Notes under the pieces: generated by a model
Databases searched by the model: none
Told to the model about the DNA's origin: nothing
What the model saw: the letters and a program-made list of their open reading frames with translations, nothing else
Made by a program: the position numbers and the translations under genes
In this document: positions 10,374-22,508 of the stretch, one piece after another
How the letters are laid out: the number at the start of each line of letters is the position of its first letter
Position numbering within the stretch: position 1 is the stretch's first letter
NCBI GenBank assembly: GCA_023055425.1
Contig: JALGPY010000003.1
Span: 19,031,001-19,095,000 of the forward strand
Source of the DNA: Linanthus parryae
Lineage: Eukaryota; Streptophyta; Magnoliopsida; Ericales; Polemoniaceae
Reading direction: 5' to 3'
DNA: 64,000 bases

Positions 10374-12938
10374 ACTTTTAATGAATAAGCTTCTACTTCT
10401 GCTTACTTGATTGAGTCTTCTAGCAATTGGCATGGTATATTGGGCCACGTGAATTTCAATTTAATTCGAAAATTGATGCAAATTTGTCATCTACCTAAAT
10501 CGAAAATAGACTAAACTCATAAGTGTGAAGCTTGTGTAGAAGAGAAGTTAACGAAACAACATTTCCACAATGTCACTAGAATTACTACTCCTATAGAGTT
10601 GATACATTCGATCTTTGTGATTTGAAAGTTGTTCAAACAAGATCGGGTTATAAGAACTTTGTCACTTTTATAGATGATTGCACTAAGTATGGATATGTAT
10701 ATCTATTACAAAGTAAGGATGAAGCCATAAGTGTATTCATGAACTATAAAAGTGAGGTTGAAAATCAACTTGGAAAAAAGATCAAGTCACTAAGGAGTGA
10801 CATGGGTGGTGAATATGAATCGCTATTTGAACAAGTGTGTTAAGAAAATGGGATCATTCACCAATCAACGGCTCCTTATTCGCCACAAAAAAATGGTGTT
10901 GACGAGCGAAAGAATAGGACGTTGAAGGAAATGATGAATGCTATGCTCTTAAGTTCTGGGTTGCCCCAGAATATGTGGGGGGGGGGGGGGGAATCAATCT
11001 TATCGGCGAACCACGTTCTAAATAGAATTCCTCGAAAGAAGATTGATAAGACTCCATATGAGTTATGGAAAGGGCGTCCGCCTACTTATAAATTCTTTCG
11101 AGTGTGAGGGTATCTACAAAAGGTGTTGGTACCACCTCCGAAAAAGGTTTGCATAGGACCAAGAATAGTGGACTGTGTGTTCATTGGATATGAACATGAC
11201 AGTAGTGTGTATCGGTTTTTGGTTCACAAGTCAGATATCCCTGACATACATGAGAACACTGTAATGGAAGATAGAACTGCTTCATTCTTTGAAGATGTAT
11301 TTCCATGTAAGGAAAGGGAATCGGGGTAATCTTCCAAAAGGGTACGTGATCCAGAAATTAAGGAAACTCCTATAGAGGACGAACCTCGACGTGGGAAAAG
11401 GCATAGAATTGCTAGAACGTTTGGTCATAATTTCATAACCCTGGTGATGGATGATGAACCAAAGACGTATAAGTAAGCGGTCTCTAGTCCTGAAGCTCCT
11501 TATTGCAAGGAAGCAATTAACAATGAAATTATTTCCATTATGCAAAACCAAACTTGGGAAGTGGTGGATCTTCCTCCTGGTTGAAGACCACTTGGGTGCA
11601 AGTGGATTTTCAAGAGGAAGTTGAAAGCTGATGGATCAATTTAATAAGTACAAAGTTCGACTGGTAGCTAAGGGTTTCAGGCAACATGAAGGGATCGATT
11701 TTTTCAATACCTACCCGTCGGTGACACGAATAAACTCAATACGAGTGTTAATAGCTATAGCGGCTTTGTTCGACCTCGAGATTCACCAAATGGACGTTAA
11801 AACGGAGTTCTTGAATGGTGAAATGAATGAGGAAATCTATATGGAACAACCCGGAGGGTTTGTCGTCCCAGGACAAGAGGCCAAAGTTTGTTGACTTGTT
11901 ATATCTTTGTATGGATTAAAACAAGCTTCGAAACAATGGCACGAGGAATTCGATACAACGATGATGTCAGAGGTTATTAACATCAATGAGTGTGATAAAT
12001 GTGTCTACATTAAGAACACTCATGAAGGCTATGTAGTAGTCTGTTTGTATGTCGATGACTTGCTTATTTTCAGAAGCAACAAGAAGATCATTGACAATAC
12101 AAATTAGATGTTAGCAAAGAACTTTAACATGAAAGACATGGGCCTAGCTGGCGTGATTTTAGGAATTAAGATTTATAAAATACAAGAAGTGTATGCTTTA
12201 TCTCAATCACACTATACTGAGAAAGTTCTCATTAAGTTTGATTAAGATAAAGGAAAACCGGTGAAAACTCCAGTTGATGTAAGTCTGCATCTTACCAAGA
12301 ATACTAGAGAAGGGATCAACCAACGAGAGTATGCTCTCGTAGTTGGTAGCCTATTGTACATTACAAATTGTACAAGACCAGATATTGCTCGGGCAGTTAG
12401 CAAGCTAAGCCGGTTTACGAGCAATCCTGGTGCAGACCACTGGAAAGCAGGGGGTAAGGGTTCTGAAATATTTAAGATATTCTCAGAATATTGGATTACA
12501 CTTTACCTAATATCCGGCGGTATTAGAAGGTTATAGTGATGCCAACTGGATTTTCTGACACGAAGGATTCGAAATCCACAAGTGGATATGTATTCATGCT
12601 CGGTGGAGCAGCAGTGTCGTGGAAATCTACAAAGCAAAACGTGCATAGAAAGGTCTACGATGGAATCTTATTTCATTGTGTTGGACAAGGCAGGTGAAGA
12701 GGCTGAATGGCTTCGTCACAATCTGGAGGACTTGCCTATGTGGCCGAAACCGGTACCTCCAATTTGCATACACTGCGACAATCAGTCTGCAATTGGACGA
12801 TCACAAAATTCTATGTATAATGGCAAGTCTAGACACATACGTCGTAGCAATACTGTTAGACAGTTACTCTCGAATTGTATAATATCGATCGATTACATAA
12901 AGTCTAACGAGAACCTAGCGGATCCGCTGACCAAATGA
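10374..12938 (+). pseudogene. Ty1/copia pol (integrase, RT, RNase H), decayed
   Basis: Several frames together cover copia pol from the pre-integrase region onwards. Visible: WHGILGHVN and CEACVEEK (pre-integrase zinc region, about 10430-10545); integrase core with FVTFIDDCTKYGYVYLL and SDMGGEYES (10650-10830); RT with KARLVAKGF-like VRLVAKGFRQ, EIHQMDVKTEFLNGE, SLYGLKQASKQW and YVDDLLIF (11640-12075); RNase H with IHCDNQSAIG and ENLADPLTK (12760-12938). Numerous stops and frameshifts, including a run of about 14 G at 10978, show an old dead copy. gag and protease are missing because the minus-strand copia element cuts in at 10373. The 3' LTR at 13554 belongs to it. Confidence 0.9.
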
Positions 12939-13540
12939 CTACCGAGAGAGAAAGTCTGGAATCTATCAAAAGTAATGGGCCTGAAGCCTCTTGAAAAATC
13001 TGTCATAGTGCAAACCCTACCTAAGTGACTGGATATCCCATGAATTAGGTTCAAAGGGACAACCTAACTATGTACAAATAGAGATACATCATGATCTTTG
13101 GAAAGTTTCTTTCCTTGCCCTTCCTTTGGCTTGATAATGTGATGTCTTGCATTGTATCAAGGATGAGTTAAACTCTAAATGAACTCTGGTATATCAAGGT
13201 ACCGATAGATTTTACCTATATTAGTGGAGCTGGGGTCGGCTCTATGAGAATTGATAGGCTGAATTCTCTATAGCACTCATGAAACCGGAAAAAGTGTCTC
13301 AATGGCCAAATGAGCACATTCACGAGAATGGAATGACTAGAAGTCCTAATTGTGTGAGAACTGTCGACTTGGTGTGCACCATTGGCAAGCATTTCAAGGC
13401 CTTTGGCGCACTAGTGAGCCAGCACATCCTGTAGTGTGTCACTAAGAGAAAGTTCAAGGTTTATGACCACCTATCTTTATGAGATTAGCTTCGGGACAAT
13501 ATAATTGAGAGCAAGATTGCTGAATGGCCAATTTGGTCAT
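12939..13540 (+). other. Copia 3' untranslated region
   Basis: Non-coding stretch between the RNase H end and the polypurine tract. No gene seen. Confidence 0.6.
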
Positions 13541-13542
13541 TC

Positions 13543-13553
13543 ATGTGGGGGAT
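13543..13553 (+). other. Polypurine tract of the plus-strand copia element
   Basis: ATGTGGGGGAT immediately before the TGTTGG that opens the 3' LTR. Confidence 0.75.
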
Positions 13554-14265
13554 TGTTGGATGGAGTTAAAGCTCCTCAAGTGTGAGCTCAACTTTAACTC
13601 TTGAGCTAAACTGTGAATGAGCAAATTGTTCGGAAAATTTGCTTGATGAGATGATTATGTTATATAAGCCCACATTAGTTGTAGGGGAAGGAATTTGTTA
13701 AATTTTGGTTTACAGAAGAGAAACATGTTGGTTAAACTATAAACACACACACGCGCACCGCTTTGTGGCAGGTATGGATCGTGGGTTGACCCAGATATTA
13801 ATATGGTGTTTATAATTTATAAAAATGTGTTTTTCTCCTGGAAAATTGACGTACCCTAAAACACGTACGTGAGATATGGCTCTAGTTTGTGGATTGTGCT
13901 TCTCAGCAGTTGAAGGCACAATCTCCTCTCATGCGTCAATAAAATTGAGAATTTGTTCTCAACTGAAGAAGACACGTACACAGACGCATCCCTATCTCAA
14001 TCCCGTTGCTCACTCTCTCGATCAAATTGTTCTCATACGTTGTTTCGTCGAGTCAATCAAGGGTTCGTGCTACACCAGTTGATTGCGACAAGAGGAGTCA
14101 TGGGAGGCAATTATTCTGTGTAAGACAGAAAGCATCGGGGGGAACGCTTTAAGGAAAGCGTTTGCCAATGTGATCCTCTTCTATGATCATTTCGCTGACT
14201 TCTGTGACAGGTTCTTCAATATCTATGTCATTTATTTTTTGTACCGCAGATTAAATATTCTAACA
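13554..14265 (+). mobile_element. 3' LTR of plus-strand copia element
   Basis: Starts TGTTGGATGGAGTTAAAGCT after the polypurine tract and ends TTCTAACA at 14265, 712 bp. A TATATAAG box lies at 13661-13668. It is followed by tatgt and then by the 3' half of a LINE RNase H frame. The same LTR family begins again at 63936, preceded by the same tatgt (see findings). Short frames inside are not called. Confidence 0.88.
13661..13668 (+). promoter_or_regulatory. TATA box of copia LTR
   Basis: TATATAAG about 107 bp into the 712-bp LTR. Confidence 0.6.
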
Positions 14266-14457
14266 TATGTCGCGTAAAATGATCAGAGATGTAAGGGGAG
14301 ATGCGGTTCTGGGAGTGGCTGGTCCGCTCGTGATGCCGACTTCGGCTAAAGTTGCTGAAAATTTAGCTTTACGGTAAGGACTAATTTTGACCTGTGACTT
14401 GGGGATTCGTTGTCTTCAGCTTGAGTGCAATGCAGCTGGAATTGTGAGGAACCTATC
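14266..14457 (+). pseudogene. LINE RNase H-like domain, middle part
   Basis: Reads MIRDVRGDAVLGVAGPL, then AKVAENLALR (TAA at 14375-14377, where the family has Glu) and GLILTCDLGIRCLQLEC, up to GIVRNLS. This is the core of the plant RNase H-like domain usual at the C-terminus of L1-type LINEs. It starts right after a copia LTR and its 5-bp target duplication and is cut at 14457 by the Athila-type element; the frame resumes at 31386. Its N-terminal part is found at the far end of the window (before 63935). Confidence 0.8.
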
Positions 14458-14750
14458 TGACAGCTTGAAAATGGATTAGTCTGGGACATCTTTTTACCAT
14501 TGGTTTTAACCCTGTGAAAGTTGAGTTTGGCCATTTTCAGCTTATTTTCCACCTGATACGAGGCAGAGATTTATAGATCATGATTGTAAAATTTGAGTAA
14601 TTTTATGCATACTTTTGTTTGTTGGATATGATCGCGGGTGCGTGTTATGATGTGCAGGTAACAGGTGCCGAAAAATGCATGAGATTAACTTGGATGGGAG
14701 GCAGCGTGTCAGGAAAGCTGAGCAGAAAAAAGAGAAAAAAGGCTAAGTGG

Positions 14751-15120
14751 TGCGTTCAAACGCAGGGCACCTGCGTTCAGACGCACAAGATGGGAGCAGC
14801 AGGAAAATGGCAGAAAGTTGGCTAAGTCCTGCGTTCAGACGCAGGCAGTCTGCGTTCAAACGTAGGGGTCAGAAGCCGAAGTGCTGAAAAGTCAAGGGGT
14901 GTGTTCAAACGCACTTCTTGCGTTCAAACGCAGGACTCAACACTCAGAAGAAGAAAAAGGCCAAGGGGTGCGTTCAAACGCAGGCGAGCTGCGTTCAAAC
15001 GCACATGTCCAGAAGCCAGAAGCCAGAAGAGGAAAAAACGGTTAAGGCCTGCGTTCAAACGCAGAAGGTGTGCGTTCAGACGCACTGCGTTTGAACGCAG
15101 GAGGTGTGCGTTCGAACGCA
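14751..15120 (+). repeat. Array of paired 14-bp near-palindromes in U3
   Basis: Twelve copies of TGCGTTCAAACGCA or a close variant start at 14751, 14772, 14830, 14851, 14900, 14919, 14969, 14990, 15050, 15071, 15086 and 15107. They fall in six pairs with start-to-start distance 21 bp (one pair 19). The arms TGCGT/ACGCA hold; most variation is in the centre. The spacers between pairs are unrelated. Position just upstream of the TATA box suggests promoter elements, which is inference. Confidence 0.92.
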
Positions 15121-15204
15121 CAGAAGGGTTCCAGAAGCTTCCAGGACGGGTCTTTTCGAGGGTAAAACAGGAATTTCGTGCATCAGTTTTGGAGACTGTG
15201 GCAG

Positions 15205-15212
15205 TATAAAAG
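15205..15212 (+). promoter_or_regulatory. TATA box of Athila LTR1
   Basis: TATAAAAG, 84 bp after the last near-palindrome. Transcription would start about 30 bp downstream, near 15235, defining the U3/R boundary. The same box is present in LTR2 (about 26572) and LTR3 (about 30345). Confidence 0.8.
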
Positions 15213-15651
15213 GAGGTGTCCCAGCACTGAATTAGGGTTACGCATACACACTCACAGCTATCATCATCATCAGCAGCCATTTTCACAGCAGCCAGGAGTT
15301 GGAGCAGAGCAGGATTGGAGCAGTTTTCCAGTATTTTCAGAAAAATAACTAGTTTGATCTTTTCTCTCTTTATGAAACGTTGTTTTTAAATAATGCAAGC
15401 TAGCTAGACCTTTTGCCTAGGTTCTTGGTGAACCTAGGGTTTATGAATTCAGCAGACTTGGTTGTTTGATTTTCAGATGCATGGCTAGCTAAGCCTTAAT
15501 ACAGGATGGATTGTTTATTATTCTGTATTTGATTTTATTTACATACATGAATGTCTTGATCACCCAGGAGTGTTACAGACAGGATCTGGTGCGCGAGAGT
15601 GACCAGTGAAAGTTAGGAAGAAAGGACAGGATTTAGTACTCTGCCTTGATG

Positions 15652-15834
15652 GACCGAGAGGTGAAAAGAATCAGGGGACTAGCCCAGAAGCATTAGACCA
15701 ACTGTTAGACGTTTAGGGGGAGACCGAGAGGAGAACCTGTAACACTAGCAGACTTAGAACGAACCTGCAGATTTAGGTGGACCGAGAGGACCCGAAAATC
15801 TGCAGTCGAGTGATAGGTGCATGAGACCGAGAGG
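15652..15834 (+). repeat. Four GACCGAGAGG words in the LTR
   Basis: Identical 10-mers start at 15652, 15722, 15780 and 15825, spacing 70, 58 and 45 bp. They lie downstream of the predicted transcription start, so they would be part of the RNA. The set is conserved in LTR2 and LTR3. Confidence 0.85.
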
Positions 15835-16215
15835 AGATTGTACTGTTGGTATGCTGGCATAAACAAAACCACTGTGTGTTTCTGAAATTGAATATACTAT
15901 GGAAGCTGGAGAGTAACCCTAGGGGATCCTGGAACCTAGATTTTTAGAATTATCAACTTTTACAACTACAACAATTCCTGCAAAACATCCAGCAGAAAAA
16001 TAAAATAAGCTTTTTACTGTTTTTATTTATTGCAATTAAGTAGAGTCACATCCTAAACCTTCCTCCTTTTTACAAACTTTGTGTCTAATTCTAATTCTAA
16101 TTAACAAAACTTAAACTGTTCTCGTGGGTTCGACAACCAGAGTCGCAATTACATACTCTATATTACTTGATCGTACACTTGCGAAAAAGCAGATAGGTTT
16201 ACGCTGTCAAGTTTT

Positions 16216-16233
16216 TGGCGCCGTTGCCGGGGA
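16216..16233 (+). other. Primer-binding site, tRNA-Asp type
   Basis: TGGCGCCGTTGCCGGGGA, the primer site typical of Athila-group elements and complementary to the 3' end of tRNA-Asp. It lies 6 bp after LTR1. Confidence 0.92.
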
Positions 16234-16353
16234 ACGGTTACAGTTTTTGTTAAAGAGACATTAGAATAAGTCTCAGAGTTTTTCTTTTATTTTTACAGTT
16301 ACTTTCTTTCGACTTACTGCTCTTGAAATCTGATTTTTAGGCTATTCTAGTTT

Positions 16354-18320
16354 ATGCCCAGATTGCCCAGCAAACTGGTATCACCACTCGAAGATCCCGA
16401 AAAACTTTTCAGAGAGCAAAGTCGCAGACACCGAGCCGCGATGTCTGAGCACGGAGAAGACACCACAACCGAAACAGGAACACCCACAGGACAGCCGCAA
16501 CGTACTCCAGCACAGATGGGTCTTTACATTCAAGAGCTGATAGCAGCAGGTTTTGCTGCCAGGAACAATCAGAGGACTTATAACAGGTCTGGAAGGGCGC
16601 TGGTCGAAAACTTTGAAGTCCCAACCGGAGGACATCAACCAGCTATTGTAGTGCCTCCCATTACAGCAGAGCACTTCGACCTGAAATCATCCACCATTCA
16701 GACCGCCCAGACCCATTGTCCTTTTAATGGGAAGGCAGATGAAGATCCGAACGACTTCCTTGGAAAATTTGAGGATTACTGCAACAAGATTAAGTATAGA
16801 GGGGTCGAAGCGGACACGCTAAAGCTGATTTTATTCCCATACTGTTTGTTCGGAACAGCAAAGGATTGGCTGGAGGCAAGACCACCGAGGTCTATCACTA
16901 CCTGGGAAGGGTGTGTTGCTGATTTCTTGGCAAAATTCTACCCTGCATCCCGCGTTATCAAGCTGCAGAGTGAGATCTTATCTTTCAAACAGCAGATGGG
17001 GGAGACAGTGGTAGATGCATGGGACAGGTTGATGAGACTCGTTAAAAAATGCCCCAACCACGGCTTCGGGGACGCAAAGATTCTGCAGGTATTCTACCAT
17101 GCACTTGACAGGGAGAATGCAGACAGGATTGATAGGGAAGCTGGGGGTAACTTTCTATACCATGTGGATAAAGATGGAGCATACGAACTGATGAAGCAAT
17201 TAGCCAAACAGGATACTCGCCTGTTTGATGACCGCAGGCTCGCAGCAGCAGCAGAACCAGTGGTTGATGACAGGATTGACAATCTCACGAAAGTGGTACA
17301 GGACCTAGTCAAGAAGGTGTATACAGAAAAGAAGCCGGTGGCATCAGTGGACGAACCTCACTTTGACGCAGCAATTCTGGAGCTTCAGACCGAAGATGCC
17401 AACTATGTTCAGCAGCAGTGGGATCCTAGTCGCTACAGACCAGGCACACGTGACCATCCAGGGTTTCGCTACGGAAATCCCAATGCAGCAGTATATGCAC
17501 CAGGATTCCAGCACAGGCCACAGGCACAACAGACAGCTCCAGCTCAGCCTGCGCAAGCAGCACCACAACTAAACCTGTCTCAGCAACATTTTGAGTCCTA
17601 TATGGAGAAATTCAATAAGCAGTTGGAAACTAGATTCGCACAGATGGACTCATTAACTGCTGATGTAAGCCAGATGAAGATTGCTATCCGCAACTTGGAA
17701 GTACAGAATGGACAGCTTGCACAGAACCAGGCAGAACGAGCCCCAGGGAATTTACCATCTAACACAGTGAACAATCCACGCGCTCAAATCAATGCTATCA
17801 CAACTCGGAGTGGAATTGCACTGCAGGATCCACCGTATCCCAGTCATGCACGCGCAGAAAAGTCCAAGATTATTGAACAGGAAGTGATTGACCGGGAAGA
17901 CAGTGCAACCGCTAACCCTCAGAAAAGGGGTTCGGTCGAGCAGGAAGCAGAGCAGACGAATGAGGGTACTCAAGAAACAGTGCCAATTTCCAAGGAGGTT
18001 CCTTACCCTCTGAAGACACGTAAGAGAGATGACAGCAAAGACTACGCCAGATTTCTGGAGGTATTCAAGCAATTACAGATAAATATACCTTTTGCTGAAG
18101 CACTTGCCAAAATGCCTACTTATGCGAAGTTTCTCAAAGACATCTTGTATGGTAGAAGGCGAATGAGTGACTTCGAAACAGTGAATCTGACGGCAGAAGC
18201 GAGCAGTTGTGTAAAAAATGGTCTACCACTGAAAAAGAAAGACCCTGGCAGCTTTGTTATTCCAGTAACCCTGGGCAGTGCATACACAGGAAAAGCCTTA
18301 TGCGACTTGGGTGCCAGCAT
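16354..18320 (+). pseudogene. Athila gag and start of protease
   Basis: Long open frame beginning MPRLPSKLVSPLED. It holds a retrotransposon Gag domain (about residues 115-290: CPFNGKADEDPNDFLGKFED, later AKDWLEARPP and FLAKFYPASR), a Gln/Ala-rich linker, then the aspartic protease start with the active-site word ALCDLGASI at about 18295-18321. Gag packages the RNA and protease processes the polyprotein. Just after the active site, some 8-9 codons usual for the family are missing and the frame changes, so gag is open but the polyprotein is cut; the track frame runs to 18378 only as out-of-frame tail. Confidence 0.9.
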
Positions 18321-21300
18321 TCAAAAGTCTGGGAGTCGGAGAACCACGTCCAACAAGAATTATGCTTCAAATGGCTGACAGATCCGTGAAACCTGCCTAT
18401 GGAGTAATTGAAGATATCCTGGTAAAAGTGGGAGAGCTTATTTTTCCAACAGATTTTGTGATACTGGATATGGAGGCAGGAGAGGTTCCGCTGATCCTGG
18501 GCAGACCTTTCCTGGCGACTGGTGAAGCCATTATTAACTGCAAAAGTGGAGAGCTGTCCATGCAAATCAATGAAGAAAAAGTAAAATTTAATGTTTTCAA
18601 ATCTCTCCAGCTTCCCGATCATTATGGGCATGAAAACTGTTTTGCAGTAGAGGTAATTGATGATCTGGAAAGCGATGAGATAGAAGATTTATGGGAGGAA
18701 TTTGAAGACATATTTCCAGTGGAAACAGAAGAGCAACAGGATGAGCAGATCATGGGAACAGAAAGCTGGGTCAAGCTATACAGAGATGAAGGAGGCGAGC
18801 AGAAAATGACACTGGTCCCGTCACTCCAGGAACCACCAGCCCTGGAATTAAAACAGTTGCCAGAACACCTCAGGTACGCTTTTATTGGTGAAAATAATAC
18901 CCTGCCGGTAATTGTTTCTTCTCTTTTATCTCAGGAACAGGAACAAAAGTTACTGGAGGTACTCCGAGAGCATAAAGAAGCCATAGGATGGACAATTGCA
19001 GACTAGAAGGGAATCAGTCCTGATTATTGCGTGCACAAAATAAGAATCGAAGAAGGCAAGAAGCCAGTTATCCAGCCTCAAAGAAGACTAAACCCAGTTA
19101 TGAAAGATGTGGTACGTAAGGAGGTCATGAAGTGGCTAGAAGCAGGAATTATATACCCCATATCAGACAGCACCTGGGTGAGTCCTGTCCAGTGTGTACC
19201 AAAGAAAGGGGGTATTACAGTAGTGCAGAATGCTGATCAGGAACAGATCGCCCAGCGAACTGTCACTGGCTGGCGAATCTGTATGGACTATCGGAAGCTG
19301 AACGATGCCACACTGAAAGACCACTTTCCGCTGCCATTCATGGACCAGATGTTGGACAGACTAGCGCAACATGCGTATTACTGCTTTCTTGACGGGTACT
19401 CTGGCTACAACCCGATCTATATAAATCCAGAAGACCAAGAAAAGACGACGTTCACTTGCCCGTACGGAACATTCGCCTTTAGACGAATGCCATTTGGACT
19501 GTGCAATGCTCCAGCAACATTCCAGAGATGTATGATGGCTATTTTCTCTGATATGATAGAGAAAAATTTGGAAGTTTTCATGGACGATTTTTCGTTATTC
19601 GGGGACAGCTTTGAAGATTGCTTATACCATCTGGCCAGAGTTCTGATTCGCTGCAGAAAAACAAACCTGGTACTCAACTGGGAAAAATGCCACTTCATGG
19701 TTACTGAAGGAATAGTGCTGGGACACAGGATTTCAAGTAAAGGGCTGGAAGTAGACAGTGCAAAAATAGAGGTGATCAAGCAGCTGCCGTACCCAACCAC
19801 AGTGAAGGCAATTAAGAGCTTTTTGGGCCACCCAGGATTTTACAGAAGGTTTATTAAAGATTTCTCAAAAATTACAAAGCCACTATGTAATTTGTTGGGA
19901 AAAGATGTGCCCTTCGTATTTGACGAAGCCTGCAAAGAAGCTTTTGACGTGCTTAAAGAAAGGCTGACGACTGCACCCATTATCACAACACCAGACTGGA
20001 CCCTCCCGTTCGAGCTGATGTGCGACGCCAGTGATTACGCTGTGGGCGCAGTACTGGGATAGAGGAAGGACAAGGTGTGCAGCGTCATCTACTATGCCAG
20101 CAGGGTCCTGAATGAGGCGCAGATTAATTATGGGTCTACAGAGAAGGAGCTGCTGGCAGTCGTTTTTGCCCTGGATAAATTCAGATCGTACCTGGTAGGC
20201 TCTAAAGTCATTATTTTTACAGATCACAGTGCACTGAAATACTTACTGGAGAAGAAGGATGCAAAGCCAAGGCTGCTGCGTTGGATTTTGATGATGCAGG
20301 AATTTGACGTCGAAATCAGGGATAAGAAGGGAGTTGAAAACGTAGTAGCTGATCATCTATCTCGTCTGGAAAAGCCTACAGAAGAAGTGGTGCCCATTCA
20401 AGAAAATTTTCCGGATGAACATATTATGAAGATCAAGACCAACAGACGGCCCTGGTACTACGCCATTGCCAATTTTGGTCAATGGTGCACTCCCTGAAGA
20501 CATCACCCCTTGGCAGAAAAAGAAATTTATTTCAGATTGCAGGCAATATTTCTGGGATGATCCTTATCTGTTCAAGCAAGGGGCAGATAATATTCTCCGA
20601 CGATGCATTCCATGTCACGAAATTTTGGAGGTAATTCAGCACTGCCACTCAGCACAGTGTGGGGGACACTTCAGCGGACCGAGAACAGCTCACAAGGTGC
20701 TGCACTCAGGATTTTTCAGGCCAACAGTTTTCAAGGACTGCCATGATTATGCGCAGAGTTGTGATCGCTGCCAAAGGACAGGAAATATCTCCCAGCGGAA
20801 TGAAATGCCCATGACACTTTGGCAGGAAGTCGAACCTTTCGACGTATGGGGTATTGATTTTATGGGTCCTTTTCCTTCGTCTCTGGGAAATCTCTACATC
20901 TTATTGGCAGTAGATTACGTGTCAAAATGGGTGGAAGCAATATCCTGCCAGAAGAACGATGCGTCAGTCGTGGAAAGGTTCCTCAAACGTAACATCTTTA
21001 CCAGATTTGGAAAACCGAGGGCCATGGTCAGTGATGAAGGTTCTCATTTTATCAATAAAGTCTTTGCCAAGGTTCTAAAGCAGTACGGGGTGTCTATCCA
21101 TAAGGTATCACTGCCTTATCACCCTCAGGCAAACGGGCAAGCAGAGGTGTCCAACAGGGAGATAAAGAGCATACTGGAAAAAACTGTGAATCCAGGACGC
21201 AAGGACTGGTCGTTAAAGCTGGATGATGCACTTTGGGCATACAGAACTGCTTACAAAACCCCACTGGGAATGTCCCCGTACCAGCTGGTGTTTGGAAAAG

Positions 21301-21737
21301 CATGTCACTTACCAGTAGAATTGGAACACAAAGCTTACTGGGCAATCAAGCAGCTGAATATGGATCACAGTTTATCAGGAAATAAACGGAAGATGGCACT
21401 ACTCGAACTGGAGGAATTCCGTAAAACTGCATATGAGAGTGCCAAAATTTATAAAGAGAAAACAAAGAAGTGGCATGACAACCGCATTCTACCAAAGAAG
21501 ATAGAAATCGGGCAGAAGGTTCTCCTCTACAATTCAAGGATGAAATTCTATCCAGGGAAGCTGCGCTCAAGATGGTCTAGACCATTTATTGTGAAGGACA
21601 TTACATCATGGGGAGTGGTAGAGCTGGAGAACCCGAGGGATAATACAGTTTTCAAGGTGAATGGGAACAGAGTCAAGCCATACAGGGATCCTCAGGAAAT
21701 CATGGAGGTAGAGGCACTCTACCTCGACATTCCGTGA
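18321..21737 (+). pseudogene. Athila pol: protease rest, RT, RNase H, integrase
   Basis: Protease remainder has VPLILGRPFLATGEAIINC. RT (about 19030-19900) has GWRICMDYRKLND, FRRMPFGLCNAPATFQ and the catalytic FMDDFSLFG. RNase H follows with CDASDYAVGAVLG and [11 protein letters not shown]. Integrase (about 20470-21737) has the zinc-binding HC...CDRC region, [15 protein letters not shown] and [10 protein letters not shown] (Asp, Asp, Glu). Defects: frame change after the protease active site near 18321, TAG at 19004-19006, TAG at 20060-20062 (where the family has Gln), and a frameshift near 20480 between RNase H and integrase. The copy is non-autonomous but most domains are well kept, fitting a recent insertion. 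Confidence 0.92.
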
Positions 21738-21910
21738 TTACAGCAGAGGTAACAAAGTCGGGCTGTCGACTGTAAATCACAAGCGCTGGTTGGGAGGCAA
21801 CCCAACATAGGTTAGTTGTTTTTATATAATTTTTACAACGTTCATAATTTGAGAGAAAAGTGAGAAAGAGGGATTTAATGTTGAACTCAGTGTTGCAGGA
21901 AGCAGAGGCG

Positions 21911-22416
21911 TGCGTTCAAACGCAGCGGACATGCGTTCAAACGCACGTGTGCGTTCAAACGCAGACACCCTGCGTTCAAACGCAGCCCCACCAACGGACA
22001 GGAAAAGCACTGGAAACGGTTAACACTTGTGCGTTCAAACGCAGAAGAGCTGCGTTCAAACGCAGAACACGCAGTAAAAATTTCCAGCCACCAAGTGGTG
22101 CGTTTAAACGCAACTCATGTGCGTTCAAACGCAAGAAGACAGAGATGAGGTGGAAAAATCTAAGGACGTGCGTTTAGACGCAGATCCTGCGTTCAAACGC
22201 AGACCCAATCAGCAGAGAATTTCTAGAGACAAAGGCGTGCGTTCAAACGCAACTCATGTGCGTTCAAACGCAACTCATCAAACCCAGAAAATTCATGAAC
22301 CTTCAAGCATTGCGTTCAAACGCACACCGTGCGTTCAAACGCAGATCATCAGATCTTCAAAATTTCCAGAAAAAATTAAGCTGTGCGTTCAAACGCAGGA
22401 GCTGCGTTCAAACGCA
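21911..22416 (+). repeat. Second array of paired near-palindromes
   Basis: Sixteen copies of TGCGTTCAAACGCA or close variants start at 21911, 21932, 21950, 21971, 22030, 22051, 22099, 22120, 22169, 22188, 22238, 22259, 22311, 22330, 22384 and 22403. They form eight pairs with 21- or 19-bp start distances. From the third pair on, pairs repeat every 69-73 bp though the sequence between them is not conserved. Confidence 0.93.
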
Positions 22417-22500
22417 CATTTGAGCGGGATCAAAAAAATTCGGAAAAATTTGAAAAATTTTGAAATTTCGGGGCCATTCTGCAATTTCCGAAAGTTTGCC

Positions 22501-22508
22501 TATATATA
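22501..22508 (+). promoter_or_regulatory. TATA box of probable internal promoter
   Basis: TATATATA, 84 bp after the last near-palindrome of the second array, the same gap as in the LTR. The env-like ORF starts 307 bp downstream. Use as a promoter is inferred from this layout. Confidence 0.6.

Larger units (their letters stand above)
14458..16209 (+). mobile_element. Athila LTR1 (5' LTR)
   Basis: 1752 bp, with perfect 7-bp ends TGACAGC...GCTGTCA. U3 carries an array of 12 near-palindromes (14751-15120) and a TATA box at 15205. The U5 part carries four GACCGAGAGG words (15652, 15722, 15780, 15825). The primer site follows 6 bp after the end. Open frames such as 14901-15209 only reflect the repeated 14-mer and are not genes. 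Confidence 0.95.

Noticed and set aside
14901..15209. ORF with repeated AFKRR, and matching frames in LTR2, LTR3 and 21860-22569
   Set aside because: These frames only translate the repeated 14-mer (CVQTQ, VRSNA or AFKRR depending on frame) and have no start or conservation of their own.
21911..22416. CRISPR-like array
   Set aside because: Regular short repeats with variable spacers look similar, but the repeats are 14-bp near-palindromes in pairs with 5-7 bp gaps, and this is a plant retrotransposon.
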